A stretch of 64,000 nt of DNA. It comes from Streptosporangium sp. NBC_01756 (GTDB lineage Bacteria; Actinomycetota; Actinomycetes; Streptosporangiales; Streptosporangiaceae). The stretch is from assembly GCF_035917975.1 (NCBI RefSeq), contig NZ_CP109130.1:7688001-7752000 (forward strand). The letters are read 5' to 3'. A program made the translations under genes and the position numbers. Below the pieces are notes generated by a model. The model saw only the letters and a list, made by a program, of their open reading frames with translations, made no database searches and was not told the DNA's origin. Shown here in pieces: positions 33,184 to 42,349 of this stretch; position 1 is the first letter of the stretch, and each line of letters begins with the position of its first letter.

Positions 33184-33951
33184 TCAGAAGAACGACGGGA
33201 TCCGGTCGGCCGCACGCCGGGGACCGAACGTGCGCCATACCCATACTTGCGCCCCCACCATGAGCGGTGCGCACGGCAGGACCATGACACTCAACACACT
33301 CAGCGTCCCGGCGGGGGCGATGTGTTCCAGCAGCCACGGAACGAGCACGGCGAGCAGCACCGCGACGGGTGCGGCGGCGGCGCAGGCCGAGACCAGCAGA
33401 GCGGTCCCGGTCCGGCTCGCACCGGTCACCTGTCCGGGCAACCGCCAGGAGACGAAGGTCCAGCCGTGGAAGGCGAACGCCGCGGCCATTACCAGGCCGC
33501 CGCCGATGCCGGGCAGGCTGATCGGCGACCCGGACAGGCCGCCGGCCATCGCCACCAGCGCCATGCCCCAGCTCAGCGCCAGGCCGCAGGAGCCGGCGCA
33601 GATCGCCCAGTCCCAGCCCGTCCGCCAGGCACGGCCGTCGAGCCGGCGGCGGAACCACAGCCCCGCGTCACGCAGGATCCACGAGACCAGCAGGGAGACC
33701 ACCAGCGGGTAGAGGCCGAACAGCGCCTTCCCCTCGATCGAGGGGAAGGCGCCGAACAGCACACCCGCCACGGCCACCAGCCAGACCTCGTTGGCCAGGA
33801 CGAACGGCGCCATGGCGGCGACGACGCGGTCGCGGCCCCCCTGGGTCCTGCCGAGCACGGGCAGCAGCATGCCCAGGCCGATGTCGAAGCCCTCCAGGGC
33901 GAAGTAGCCGATCAGCAGCAGGGCGAACACGCCCGTCCAGAGGATGTCCAC
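33184..33951 (-). CDS. cydB: Cytochrome bd oxidase subunit II, short form
   Basis: 255 residues; CydB in other bacteria is usually about 330-380, so this is a short version. The N-terminal signature LLLIGYFALEGFDIGLGMLLPVLGRT and ANEVWLVAVAGVLFGAFP are intact, with seven or so helices and WRLPGQVTG/FGPRRAADR at loops and end. No frameshift is seen; the end is a clean stop. Together with CydA it forms the menaquinol:O2 oxidoreductase used at low oxygen. Gap to cydA is 10 bases. Confidence 0.88.
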   Translation of the reverse strand: MDILWTGVFALLLIGYFALEGFDIGLGMLLPVLGRTQGGRDRVVAAMAPFVLANEVWLVAVAGVLFGAFPSIEGKALFGLYPLVVSLLVSWILRDAGLWFRRRLDGRAWRTGWDWAICAGSCGLALSWGMALVAMAGGLSGSPISLPGIGGGLVMAAAFAFHGWTFVSWRLPGQVTGASRTGTALLVSACAAAAPVAVLLAVLVPWLLEHIAPAGTLSVLSVMVLPCAPLMVGAQVWVWRTFGPRRAADRIPSFF

Positions 33952-33961
33952 GGTCTTCTCC

Positions 33962-35146
33962 CTAGAAGCTGAGCGCGTGCGCGCGCTCGGCGGAGCCGGT
34001 GGGGCCGTCGTCCGCGCCGAGCGTGGCGGAGCCGGGCCCGCGACGGACGGTTCGGGCGATCAGGAGGTAGTCGACGATCGCGAGCAGGCCGAGGACCCCG
34101 GCGAAGGCGGCGAACGAGAAGGTGACCATTTCCGTGGTGAGGCCGGGGGACATGGCGTCGGCGACGGTCAGCCTGCCGTTGATCAGCCACGGCTGCCGGC
34201 CGACCTCACGGGCCAGCCAGCCGCAGATCGCGGCCAGGAAGGGCAGCGGGGTCATGGCCAGGAGGATCGGGTGGCTCCAGCGCCAGCGCGGCAGCCAGTA
34301 CACGGTGGGCAGCAGGACGAACAGGATGAGGAACAGCAGCAACTCGCCGATCGTGACCATGGCGCCGAGCCCGGCCCCGGCCAGCGGCTCGTCGAACTTG
34401 TCCGGCTGGAACCGGCCGGCCGGGCCGAACTGGGCGTAGCCGAAGCCGACCGTGACCAACGAGCCGACGGCCGCGGTGACCACCCCCAGGCGGAGCGAAC
34501 GGGCGAAGAACTCCCGCTCGGCGGTCCGCCGGAACAGCTGGTACGCGCTGGCCCCCATCACCACGAAACCGCCGGTCCACAGGCCCGCGCCGAGCACGTG
34601 GGGGAGCGACATGGTCAGCATGGGGTTGGTGACCAGCGCGCCGAAGTCGGTGAGGACCAGGTGGTCGCCCCGCACCACGGCTCCCGCCGGGTTCTGCAGG
34701 AACGAGTTGGCCACCATGATCCAGAAAGCGGAGGCGTAGGCGGTCAGGGTCACCAGCCAGATGCACGCCAGATGGAGCCATCCGGGCAGCCGGTGCCAGC
34801 CGAAGATCCACAATCCCAGGAAGGTGGACTCCAGGAAGAAGGCCCCGAGCGTCTCGATCGCCAGCGGCGCGCCGAAGATGTCCCCGGCGTAGTGCGACAG
34901 GCCGCTCCAGCTCAGGCCGAACTGGAACTCCATCACCAGCCCGGTGACGATGCCCAGCGCGTAGTTGATCACATAGATCTGGCCCCAGAAGCGGGTCATC
35001 CGCTCATGAACCGGTCTGCCGGTCAGGACGGAGCGGGTGTGCATGATCGCGACGAGGGGGGCCAGGCCCAGGGTCAGCACGACGAACAGGAAGTGAAGAC
35101 TCCCCGTCACCGCGAACTGCGTCCGAGCCAGGTCGAGCACGTCCAT
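33962..35146 (-). CDS. cydA: Cytochrome bd oxidase subunit I
   Basis: 394-residue heme protein that oxidises menaquinol and reduces O2 to water. Ligands visible: His 18 in GSLHFLFVVLTLG (heme b595/d side), His in TMSLPHVLGAGLW and Met in TTEMVTFSFAAF (heme b558), the GLSWSGLSHYAGDIFGAPLAIE and ESTFLGLWIFGW blocks, and GWLAREVGRQPWL, the conserved GRQPW loop. The quinol (Q) loop is of the short type usual in Gram-positives. First gene of cydA-cydB-cydD-cydC, divergent from padR. Confidence 0.95.
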   Translation of the reverse strand: MDVLDLARTQFAVTGSLHFLFVVLTLGLAPLVAIMHTRSVLTGRPVHERMTRFWGQIYVINYALGIVTGLVMEFQFGLSWSGLSHYAGDIFGAPLAIETLGAFFLESTFLGLWIFGWHRLPGWLHLACIWLVTLTAYASAFWIMVANSFLQNPAGAVVRGDHLVLTDFGALVTNPMLTMSLPHVLGAGLWTGGFVVMGASAYQLFRRTAEREFFARSLRLGVVTAAVGSLVTVGFGYAQFGPAGRFQPDKFDEPLAGAGLGAMVTIGELLLFLILFVLLPTVYWLPRWRWSHPILLAMTPLPFLAAICGWLAREVGRQPWLINGRLTVADAMSPGLTTEMVTFSFAAFAGVLGLLAIVDYLLIARTVRRGPGSATLGADDGPTGSAERAHALSF

Positions 35147-35167
35147 GGTGTCACCTCCAATGTCATA

Positions 35168-35202
35168 TTCATCTACATGTAGGCACTCTACATGTAGATG
35201 AA
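35168..35202. promoter_or_regulatory. Perfect 15-bp inverted repeat between cydA and padR
   Basis: TTCATCTACATGTAG (35168-35182), spacer GCACT, CTACATGTAGATGAA (35188-35202). Each arm also contains the palindrome CTACATGTAG. It lies between the divergent promoters, 22 bases before cydA and 38 bases before the padR leader, and is the probable PadR operator. Confidence 0.85.
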
Positions 35203-35239
35203 GTATGTGTAGAGTGACTGTGCAAAGGGAGGTGGCACC

Positions 35240-35305
35240 GTGAAGGAACGGAGTGGACAGGCCGGCGGCGCGGTCCCCGTACGTCCGGCGCGGGAGGCGC
35301 GGTGA
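35240..35305 (+). CDS. 21-codon leader ORF overlapping padR start
   Basis: GTG at 35240 is preceded by AAAGGGAGG with a 7-base gap, a very strong ribosome-binding site. The frame encodes MKERSGQAGGAVPVRPAREAR and its TGA overlaps the padR GTG (GTGA). The peptide itself has no recognisable motif; the arrangement suggests translational coupling of padR to the leader. Too short to test for codon bias. Confidence 0.5.
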   Translation: MKERSGQAGGAVPVRPAREAR

Positions 35306-35631
35306 GCACCGGCGCCCCCCGCGATCACGTGGACCACCTGCTGCTCTCCGTGCTGGAGCACGGCCCCCTGCACGGCTACGCGATCGTCGAAGCGCTCCGG
35401 GCGCGCAGCGCGGGCACGCCGGCCGTGGCGACCGGCACGCTCTATCCGGCGCTGCGCCGGCTGGAGCAGGCGGGCTACCTGACCGGCGAGTGGGCCGCGG
35501 TGGGCGGCGGGCTCAGCCGACGCACCTACCGGCTGACCTTCTCGGGCCGCGCGGCTCTGGCCGGTGGGCGGTCCGCCCGGGGGAGGCCGGCCGGTGCGAT
35601 CGGCGGCACACGGAAACCGTGCCCCGGGTGA
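35302..35631 (+). CDS. PadR family transcriptional regulator
   Basis: 109 residues with the PadR winged helix: LLLSVLEHGPLHGYAIVEALR (with the PLHGYxI pattern), GTLYPALRRLEQAGYLTGEW and the wing GGGLSRRTYRLTFSGRAAL. Only a short C-terminal tail follows, a PadR-s1 form. GTG 35302 has GGGAGG 4 bases upstream and overlaps the leader stop. Placed opposite the cyd operon with a shared dyad, so it likely controls cyd genes and itself. The convergent gene at 35734 has a permease-prefix domain, the usual PadR partner. Confidence 0.88.
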   Translation: MSTGAPRDHVDHLLLSVLEHGPLHGYAIVEALRARSAGTPAVATGTLYPALRRLEQAGYLTGEWAAVGGGLSRRTYRLTFSGRAALAGGRSARGRPAGAIGGTRKPCPG

Positions 35632-35733
35632 CCGCCGGGCGCGCAGCGCGGTTCCCACAGCGGCGACAGACCGCAAGCACCCTGCAGGGTGCAGGCCACA
35701 CGCGCGTGGTGACCCTCGCGGGCGCGCCGGGCG

Positions 35734-36417
35734 TCAGGCCGTGACGGGCTCACGCCGGGTGATGCTCAGGCACCGGGTCGCCTCGTACAGCTGCGCGAGC
35801 ATGAAGCCGTAGCTGACCAGCGACACGCCGACGCCCAGCGGGTAGCCGGAGAAGCCGGTCGGGCCGTGCGAGCCGTACACCAGAGCCGCGCACAGGACGA
35901 CCATGACCGGGAACATGGACCAGACGAACACGGCCAGTCCCCGGGTGACCAGCCGGGGCCGCTGGATCCTGCGCAGCCCCCGGCCCAGCGTGAACAGGGC
36001 GATCCCGCCGAGCGCCCCGGTGAACATCTGGAGGATGTCCACGCTCCGGGCGACCGGCACGAACCAGCCGGGCTTGGTCGCGTAGTCCACCGGGTCGGTG
36101 TGGAAGACCTGCCAGATCACGCTCCACATGAGCGCGGTGAGCGGCACACTGACGAAGAGCAGGGCGGCCAGCCTGCGGCCCGCCGAGATCGACAGCTCCT
36201 CTTGGTAACCGGGCGCGATCTCGCTGATCGGACCGAACTCCGCCACCGCGATCCGCTCGGCCTCGGCCCGCTCCAGCCCCTCGCCCTCCAGCGCCTCGGC
36301 GGTGTCGACCAGACTGTCGCGCGCCTCGGTGACCAGGTCGAGCTTCGGTCCCCTCGGACCCCTGAGAGCACGGCTGAGCTCTGTCACGTAGTCGTCGATG
36401 ATTCCGGCGCTCGCCAT
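35734..36417 (-). CDS. Membrane protein with permease-prefix domain 1
   Basis: 227 residues. The N-terminal DDYVTELSRALRGPRGPKLDLVTEARDSLVDTAEALEGEGLER (in part: EARDSLVDTAEALEGEGL) and RIAVAEFGPISEIAPGYQEEL is the permease-prefix/HAAS domain; four or five transmembrane helices follow. Proteins of this kind are usually encoded next to PadR regulators and may act as its membrane signal partner (family context). GGAGAG precedes ATG 36417. Confidence 0.85.
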   Translation of the reverse strand: MASAGIIDDYVTELSRALRGPRGPKLDLVTEARDSLVDTAEALEGEGLERAEAERIAVAEFGPISEIAPGYQEELSISAGRRLAALLFVSVPLTALMWSVIWQVFHTDPVDYATKPGWFVPVARSVDILQMFTGALGGIALFTLGRGLRRIQRPRLVTRGLAVFVWSMFPVMVVLCAALVYGSHGPTGFSGYPLGVGVSLVSYGFMLAQLYEATRCLSITRREPVTA

Positions 36418-36551
36418 GGTCTCTCCAGTCGCGGGGGGCCTCCCCAAGGTATCCGCCCTCCATCCTGGTCACCTATCCGGGACGGCGCATCAGGGACCTC
36501 CCTGAGAGGTCCCCCGATGTCAGGCCCGCGTCCGGCCGGCGACCGCGAAGA

Positions 36552-37979
36552 TCAGTGATGCGACAGGTGGACCGGAGGCGGGGGCTCCGGTGAGACGGCC
36601 GGGCGCCGGGCGGCATGGGAGGTGGAGCTCATCAGGAGGGTGGCCGCCATGACGGCCGCCGCCAGGACGGACCATCCCAGGGCGCGGCCCATGCGCAGGC
36701 CGTACCCGCAGAGGATCCAGGAGAGCGACAGCAGCCAGCGGCCGGCTGTCCGGCTGGTGAGGCGGCGCATCTCCATCGCCCCGAAGGCGAAGTCGGCGGC
36801 GGTGGTCCTGTCGTCCACACCGGTGCCGAGCCGGGAGTAGAGAACGGCGAGGCGGTGGGCGGTCGGCGGGTCGATCTCGGGTCCCGACCACCCGCGCCAG
36901 GCGTGCTCGTCGGCGAGGGTGCGTCTCGGGGTCCACCAGCGCAGCGGCGGCCAGCGCAGCTCGAACCGCACGCCGCGCGGGGTGGTCGCGAACGTGCAGC
37001 CGGCCAGCCGGAGCCGTTCGGGGTGAAGGACCCCGGTGAAGCCGCAGGTGCTGAGATCCACGCGGCTCAAGGTCAGCGCCTCGGAGTCCACTCCGCGCAG
37101 TGAGGTCACCCGCGCCGAGCCCCGCCCGTCGACCGTGGCGGAGCCGCGCAGCGTCGCGCCTTCGAGGTCGGCGTCCGCGCCGTCCAGGCGTACGGCCAGC
37201 GGGCCGATCACGGTCAGCCGCCGCAGGTCCACCGCGCAGCCGCGGGCCGTCACGTCGAAGCCGTTGCCCGCCCACGCCCCGGCGAGGCCCAGCCGGCGGC
37301 CGACCCTGGCCGGAGCCATCGAACAGCCCGCCCAGAACCGTGCCGCCTCGAACCCGGCCAGCCCGTCGAACTCGGCCCTGCGGAACGACGACGCCCGCCC
37401 GAACCGGCACCCCCGGAAGGTGGCGTCACCGCTGAACAGGGTGCCGTCGAAGGTGGCGAACCCCTGGAACTCCGCGTTCTCGAAGGAGGCGGTCCGCTCG
37501 AACCGGGCCGAGCCGAACAGCGCGTCCCGGCCGGCGCACACCCGGTCGAAGGCGGCGTGCCCGGCGACGCTCACGCCGTGCAGGGACAGTTCCCTGGAGA
37601 ACCTGACCTCCCTGAAGGAGACGTTTCCCGCGAAACGCGCGTCGAGGAACGAGGCGAGACGGTGGAAGCGCGCCCGGTCGAAGGAGACGTCCCCGTCGAA
37701 CACGACGCCGCCGAACCGGACCTCACCGGGGAAGACCGCCCGATCGAACCGGGCCCGGCCCAGCCGGCGGTGCGTGGCGGCCAGGATCCGCTCCAGCAGG
37801 TGCTCGCCGACGACGGTGCCCCGCAGGTCGACCGCGGAGCCGGGGGACAGGCCCCCGGCGACCTCGTCGAGCTCGGCCTCGTCGAGATGGGCCAGGCAGC
37901 GCCCGTAGGGTCGCCATGCCGATCCGGCACACTGCGGGGAGGTGGCGCAGGTCGTCCAGCCCACGTCGAAAGTCGTCAT
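36552..37979 (-). CDS. Pentapeptide-repeat protein with C-terminal membrane helix
   Basis: 475 residues. The N-terminus has Cys/His-rich CATSPQCAGSAWRPYGRCLAHL, perhaps a small metal site. From about residue 50 to 240 a right-handed beta-helix of pentapeptide repeats is clear, with Phe at the centre every five residues (ARFDRAVFPGEVRFGGVVFD and so on), then leucine-type repeats to 320. It ends in WRGWSGPEIDPPTAHRLAVLYSRL and a transmembrane segment (LGWSVLAAAVMAATLLMSS). The function is unknown; DNA mimicry is known for soluble relatives, but the membrane tail argues for an envelope or assembly role. Confidence 0.8.
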   Translation of the reverse strand: MTTFDVGWTTCATSPQCAGSAWRPYGRCLAHLDEAELDEVAGGLSPGSAVDLRGTVVGEHLLERILAATHRRLGRARFDRAVFPGEVRFGGVVFDGDVSFDRARFHRLASFLDARFAGNVSFREVRFSRELSLHGVSVAGHAAFDRVCAGRDALFGSARFERTASFENAEFQGFATFDGTLFSGDATFRGCRFGRASSFRRAEFDGLAGFEAARFWAGCSMAPARVGRRLGLAGAWAGNGFDVTARGCAVDLRRLTVIGPLAVRLDGADADLEGATLRGSATVDGRGSARVTSLRGVDSEALTLSRVDLSTCGFTGVLHPERLRLAGCTFATTPRGVRFELRWPPLRWWTPRRTLADEHAWRGWSGPEIDPPTAHRLAVLYSRLGTGVDDRTTAADFAFGAMEMRRLTSRTAGRWLLSLSWILCGYGLRMGRALGWSVLAAAVMAATLLMSSTSHAARRPAVSPEPPPPVHLSHH

Positions 37980-38141
37980 GCCCGAGTGATACCCAAAGTC
38001 GGCGACCAGCCGAGATCTAGGTCAAGGCAAGCCATAACCGGCCCCCCTCCATCGACATTAAGTGTCAATCTTTTCTCATTTCACTCCCTATCCACTTATA
38101 GGTACATGTCCGATGGTTCATTGGCCTCTACGCTCCCGACC

Positions 38142-40535
38142 ATGCGTGCTTTACCAAGGGCGTTCGCCGCCCTCGTGGCCGTCGGCGTCACCGCCGCCGG
38201 AATCACAGCCCTCACCTCGGCCCCCGCCCTGGCGGAGCCGGGCACCGTCGTCATCAGCCAGGTCTACGGTGGTGGCGGCAACAGCGGAGCACCGCTCACC
38301 AACGACTTCGTCGAGCTGTTCAACCGCGGTTCCGTGCCCGCCGTACTGGACGGCTGGTCCGTCCAGTACGCCAGCGCCGCCGGCACCGGAAACTTCGGCG
38401 CCAACCCGGTCGTGCCGCTGACCGGGACGCTGGCACCCGGCCAGTACCACCTGGTCCAGCTCGCCGGCGGAACCAACGGCAGCCCGCTGCCCGCGCCGGA
38501 CTCCACCGGCGCGACCAACCTGAGCGGCACCGCGGGCAAGGTCGTGCTGGCCCGCTCGGCGGAAGGGCTGGCCTGCAACGGAGGTTCCACCCCCTGTACG
38601 GCCGAGCAGACGGCGCTGATCGCGGATCTCGTCGGATACGGCACCGCGAACTATTTCGAGGGAACCGCGGCCCCGGCACTCTCCGGCACCGTGGCCGGGC
38701 TGCGCAAGGACCACGGCTGCGCCGACACCGACGTCAACGGCACGGACGTGGAGACGGCGGCCCCCGCACCGCGCAACCGGGCCACCGCCCCGGCGCCCTG
38801 CGGTGACGTCGAGCCCACCCCCACCCCGAGCCCCACGCCCACACCCACACCGACCGTGGAACCCACACCCACACCCACACCTACGCCGACTCCGACGGGT
38901 GACCCGTGCGAGACCCCGGTCACCCATCAGATCGCCCAGGTGCAGGGCAGCGGTGACATCAGCCCGCTGGCCGGTCGGACCGTCCGGGTCGAGGGCGTCG
39001 TGACCGCGGACTTCCAGGAGACGGACCAGCTCAGCGGGTTCTTCCTGCAGGACCCGACCCCGGATGCCGACCCCGCCACGTCCGAGGGCCTGTTCGCCTT
39101 CGCGCGCAGCTCGTCCAAGGACGTCAAGGTCGGCGACCGGGTGCTGGTCACCGGCAGGGCCGTGGAGTACAACGGCTGGACCGAGCTGTCGCCGGTCACC
39201 GCCGTGGACGTCTGCGGCACCGGCACCATCGCACCGGCGCGGCAGAGCCTGCCCCGTCCCGACGGGGTGACCTTCGAGCCGGTCGAGAGCATGCTCGTCA
39301 CCTTCCCCGAGCCGCTCACCGTCAGCGACCACTACAACCTGGGCCGGTACGGCGAGGTCACCGTCTCCTCCGAGGGCCGCGTGTTCCAGCCGACCGACCG
39401 GCCGGGCGTGGACGCCGGCCGGGACGCGCGCCGCACCCTGCTCGTGGACGACGGTTCCAGCAGGGAGAACCCCCCGGTCATCCCCTACACCGACCCCCGC
39501 ACCGTCCGGCTGGGCGACACCACGCTCGGTGCCACCGGCGTGCTCGGGTACGGCTTCGGCGTGTACCGCCTCCAGCCGACCAAACCGATCACCTTCCTCC
39601 GGACCAACCCCCGTCTGCCCGCCCCGTTCCCGGTGCTCGGCAACGTCAAGGTGGCCAGCTTCAACACCCTCAACTGGTTCACCACCCTGGGCTCGCGCGG
39701 CGCGAACACCCCCGAGGAGCAGCGGCGGCAGCTCACCAAGCTGGTCGCCGCGCTGAAGGGCATGAACGCCGACGCGGTCGGCCTGATGGAGGTGCAGAAC
39801 AACGGCCAGACCGCCGTCCAGGCCCTGGTCGACGCGCTCAACGCCGAGATGGGAGCGGGCACCTACGCGGCACTGCGCCACCCCTACCCCGGCACGGACC
39901 TGATCCACGTGGCGATGATCTACAAGCCGGCCCGGCTCCAGCTCGTCGGCGCGGCCCAGTCCTCCACCGACCCGGTCTTCCGGCGGCCGCCGCTGCTCCA
40001 GACCTTCCGCCGGGTCCAGGGCGGGCAGCCGTTCACGATGATCGTCAACCACTTCAAGTCGAAGGGCTGCGACGAGGCCGCCACCGGCCCCGACGCCGAC
40101 CGGGGCGACGGCCAGGGCTGCTACAACGGCGAACGGGTCCGTCAGGCGGAGACGACGCTCGATCTGATCGACAGCCTGAAGCCGCCCAACCCCCTGGTGC
40201 TGGGCGACCTCAACGCCTACGGCGAGGAGGACCCGGTCGGCACACTGCAGACCGGCGGGCTGACCAGCCTCACCAAGAGGTTCGTCCCCGCGCCGCTGCG
40301 CTACAGCTACCTCTTCGACGGCCGGATCGGTGAGCTGGACCACGCCCTGGCGGGCAAGGACCTGCTCAAGCGGGTGACGAGCACGACGATCTGGCACATC
40401 AACGCGGACGAGAGCCGGACCGGCGACTACAACCTGGAGTACAACCCGCCGGGCCTCTACCGGCCGGACGCGTTCCGCTCCTCCGACCACGACCCCGTGG
40501 TCATCGGGCTGACCCTGCCGGGAGGCAGGGGCTGA
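38142..40535 (+). CDS. Secreted ExeM/NucH-type nuclease with lamin-tail domain
   Basis: 797 residues. Signal peptide MRALPRAFAALVAVGVTAAG...APALAEPG; lamin-tail domain (VVISQVYGGGGNSGAPLTND, FVELFNRGSVPAVLDGWSVQ); a Pro-Thr linker of alternating PTPTPTP; an OB-fold nucleic-acid-binding part (QIAQVQGSGDISPLAGRTVR); and the endonuclease/exonuclease/phosphatase domain with VKVASFNTLNWF, VGLMEVQNNG, VNHFKSKGC, VLGDLNAYGEEDP and SSDHDPVVIGL. Likely degrades extracellular DNA for nutrients. Start 38142 fits the signal peptide; ATG 38106, near a TATAGG -10, would be leaderless. Ends before a weak hairpin. Confidence 0.9.
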   Translation: MRALPRAFAALVAVGVTAAGITALTSAPALAEPGTVVISQVYGGGGNSGAPLTNDFVELFNRGSVPAVLDGWSVQYASAAGTGNFGANPVVPLTGTLAPGQYHLVQLAGGTNGSPLPAPDSTGATNLSGTAGKVVLARSAEGLACNGGSTPCTAEQTALIADLVGYGTANYFEGTAAPALSGTVAGLRKDHGCADTDVNGTDVETAAPAPRNRATAPAPCGDVEPTPTPSPTPTPTPTVEPTPTPTPTPTPTGDPCETPVTHQIAQVQGSGDISPLAGRTVRVEGVVTADFQETDQLSGFFLQDPTPDADPATSEGLFAFARSSSKDVKVGDRVLVTGRAVEYNGWTELSPVTAVDVCGTGTIAPARQSLPRPDGVTFEPVESMLVTFPEPLTVSDHYNLGRYGEVTVSSEGRVFQPTDRPGVDAGRDARRTLLVDDGSSRENPPVIPYTDPRTVRLGDTTLGATGVLGYGFGVYRLQPTKPITFLRTNPRLPAPFPVLGNVKVASFNTLNWFTTLGSRGANTPEEQRRQLTKLVAALKGMNADAVGLMEVQNNGQTAVQALVDALNAEMGAGTYAALRHPYPGTDLIHVAMIYKPARLQLVGAAQSSTDPVFRRPPLLQTFRRVQGGQPFTMIVNHFKSKGCDEAATGPDADRGDGQGCYNGERVRQAETTLDLIDSLKPPNPLVLGDLNAYGEEDPVGTLQTGGLTSLTKRFVPAPLRYSYLFDGRIGELDHALAGKDLLKRVTSTTIWHINADESRTGDYNLEYNPPGLYRPDAFRSSDHDPVVIGLTLPGGRG

Positions 40536-40774
40536 TCTCGGAGTCCTCTCCCCGGGGGCCGGCGACGCTGAGCGTCCCGGCCTCCCGGCTTCTCCGGTCC
40601 GTTCCCCGGCGGTCCTCGCGTCCGTGCGGGTGCACACCCTGTTGCGGCGAGCGGCGCGAGGTTCCGGACGCCGGGCCGGGCGGTACCTCGACCTTCACCA
40701 CTGGTGTTTATGGGTTTCGTATAGGGCGCTATGGTTTCGGACGTTCTATAACTCCTGGTGTGGGTGGGGCGCGA

Positions 40775-42337
40775 GTGACTTCGGGGCCGGTCGGTGGGCA
40801 GTACCCACCACAATCTCAGTGGCAGCAACCACAACAGCCCCCGTGGCAGCAGCCCGCCCCGCCGTGGAACCAGCAGCCGCCCCACCAGTCGCAGCCGCCG
40901 TGGAACCAGCAGCCTTACCAGCCGCAGCACCAGCCGCCGTGGCACCAGCCCGCACCTCCACCCCCGACGCCGCCTCCGCCGCGCCGCAAGACCTGGCTCT
41001 GGATCACACTCTCCGTCCTGGCCGTGCTGCTGACCGTGGGCACCGGGGTCGTGGTGGGACTGGTGATGAACTCCACGAAGCGCTACGACCCGTTCACGGA
41101 GGAGACGGCTTCCGCCGACCCGAACTCCGTGACGGTGACCAAGAAGGATCTGGAGGGGTTCCTGCAGGGGCACACCGAGGCGCTGAACGGCGGCGACCTC
41201 AAGGCGTACACCAAGATCTTCGACCAGAAGAACACGGCGCTCCTCCAGCAGCAGACCAGGCTTTTCAACAACCTGCGCAAGCTGCCGCTCACCCAGATGT
41301 CCTACCAGACGCTGGAGCAGCAGGGACGCACGCAGGACAGCTTCGGCAGAGGCGTGACGTTCACCCTCGACGTCGCCTTCGTGCACCGGTTCGAGGGGAT
41401 CGACCTGCACCCCGTCGCGGAGTGGTACCGCTGGACCGTCTCCAAGCCGGCCGCCGGCGCCCCGCTCGTGGTCACCAAGGTGGGCGGTGCCCCCGCGCCG
41501 CTGGGCGAGTCCAAGACCGTCTACTACCCCGGGCCGTGGGACATCTGGCCGGACATCTCCGTCGTCAAAACCGCTCGCACCGTCGTGCTGGCCCACCCGT
41601 CGCTGGCCGCCCAGACGCGGCGGGTCGCGCCGATCGCCGAGCAGGCGGCGGCGAACGACCTGGCGTTCCTGGCGAAGAACGGCGAGCGGGGCTCAGCGGT
41701 GCCCAAGGGTTTCGTGGTGGCGCTGGTCAGGGGTTCGAGCCAGCTCGGCAACCTGTTCCGGAAGGAGAAGGCCACCGAGGCCGGGGTCTCCATCCCCATG
41801 CCCACCTGGCGGATGGCCGACGACGGGGTGCAGATCGGCGGCAGCCGGGTCGTGATGGACACCGCCTCAACGTTCTTCACGACCGCCGGGGGCACCGCTG
41901 AGATCTTCCGGCACGAGTTCGCGCACTCGGCGGTGACCAGTCTCGACAGCGGCAGATCCGGCCTCCTCGGACTCGACAACTGGATCGTCGAGGGGTTCGC
42001 CGAGTACGTCGCCAACCGTGGCGATCCCATCACCGCCGACGTCCGCTACGACGAGGGCCGCGCCTACCTCGCCGGGCGACTACCCCAGCGGTTCGACGGG
42101 CGGCTCCCCGACAACTTCGCCTGGGATACGACGGGCATGACCAGCGTCAACTACCTGATGGGCCACCTGGCGATGCGGCTGATCGAGGAGAGGTACGGCG
42201 AACGCAAGCTCGTCGCGTTCGTCACCGCCCACTACCGGGGTGACAAGAGCGGCGCGGCGCTGCAGAAGGTCCTTGGGGTCGGCGAGGCACAGTTCCAGCA
42301 GCAATGGGCGGACTACGTCCGCAGTCGGCTCGGCTGA
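40775..42337 (+). CDS. Membrane-anchored HEXXH metalloprotease-like protein
   Basis: 520 residues: an N-terminal cytoplasmic Pro/Gln/Trp-rich tail (repeats of PPWQQP/PPWNQQP), one transmembrane helix (WLWITLSVLAVLLTVGTGVV), a DUF-like globular part, and a gluzincin site HEFAHSAVTS (His 380, Glu 381, His 384) with WIVEGFAEYVAN 22 residues later providing the third ligand Glu. The rest reads YLMGHLAMRLIEERYGERKL as in peptidase MA-like proteins. Active site complete. Start GTG 40775 has GGTGGGG upstream. It forms an operon with the propeller protein (12-bp gap). Confidence 0.85.
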   Translation: MTSGPVGGQYPPQSQWQQPQQPPWQQPAPPWNQQPPHQSQPPWNQQPYQPQHQPPWHQPAPPPPTPPPPRRKTWLWITLSVLAVLLTVGTGVVVGLVMNSTKRYDPFTEETASADPNSVTVTKKDLEGFLQGHTEALNGGDLKAYTKIFDQKNTALLQQQTRLFNNLRKLPLTQMSYQTLEQQGRTQDSFGRGVTFTLDVAFVHRFEGIDLHPVAEWYRWTVSKPAAGAPLVVTKVGGAPAPLGESKTVYYPGPWDIWPDISVVKTARTVVLAHPSLAAQTRRVAPIAEQAAANDLAFLAKNGERGSAVPKGFVVALVRGSSQLGNLFRKEKATEAGVSIPMPTWRMADDGVQIGGSRVVMDTASTFFTTAGGTAEIFRHEFAHSAVTSLDSGRSGLLGLDNWIVEGFAEYVANRGDPITADVRYDEGRAYLAGRLPQRFDGRLPDNFAWDTTGMTSVNYLMGHLAMRLIEERYGERKLVAFVTAHYRGDKSGAALQKVLGVGEAQFQQQWADYVRSRLG

Positions 42338-42349
42338 TCGGGGAGACAC

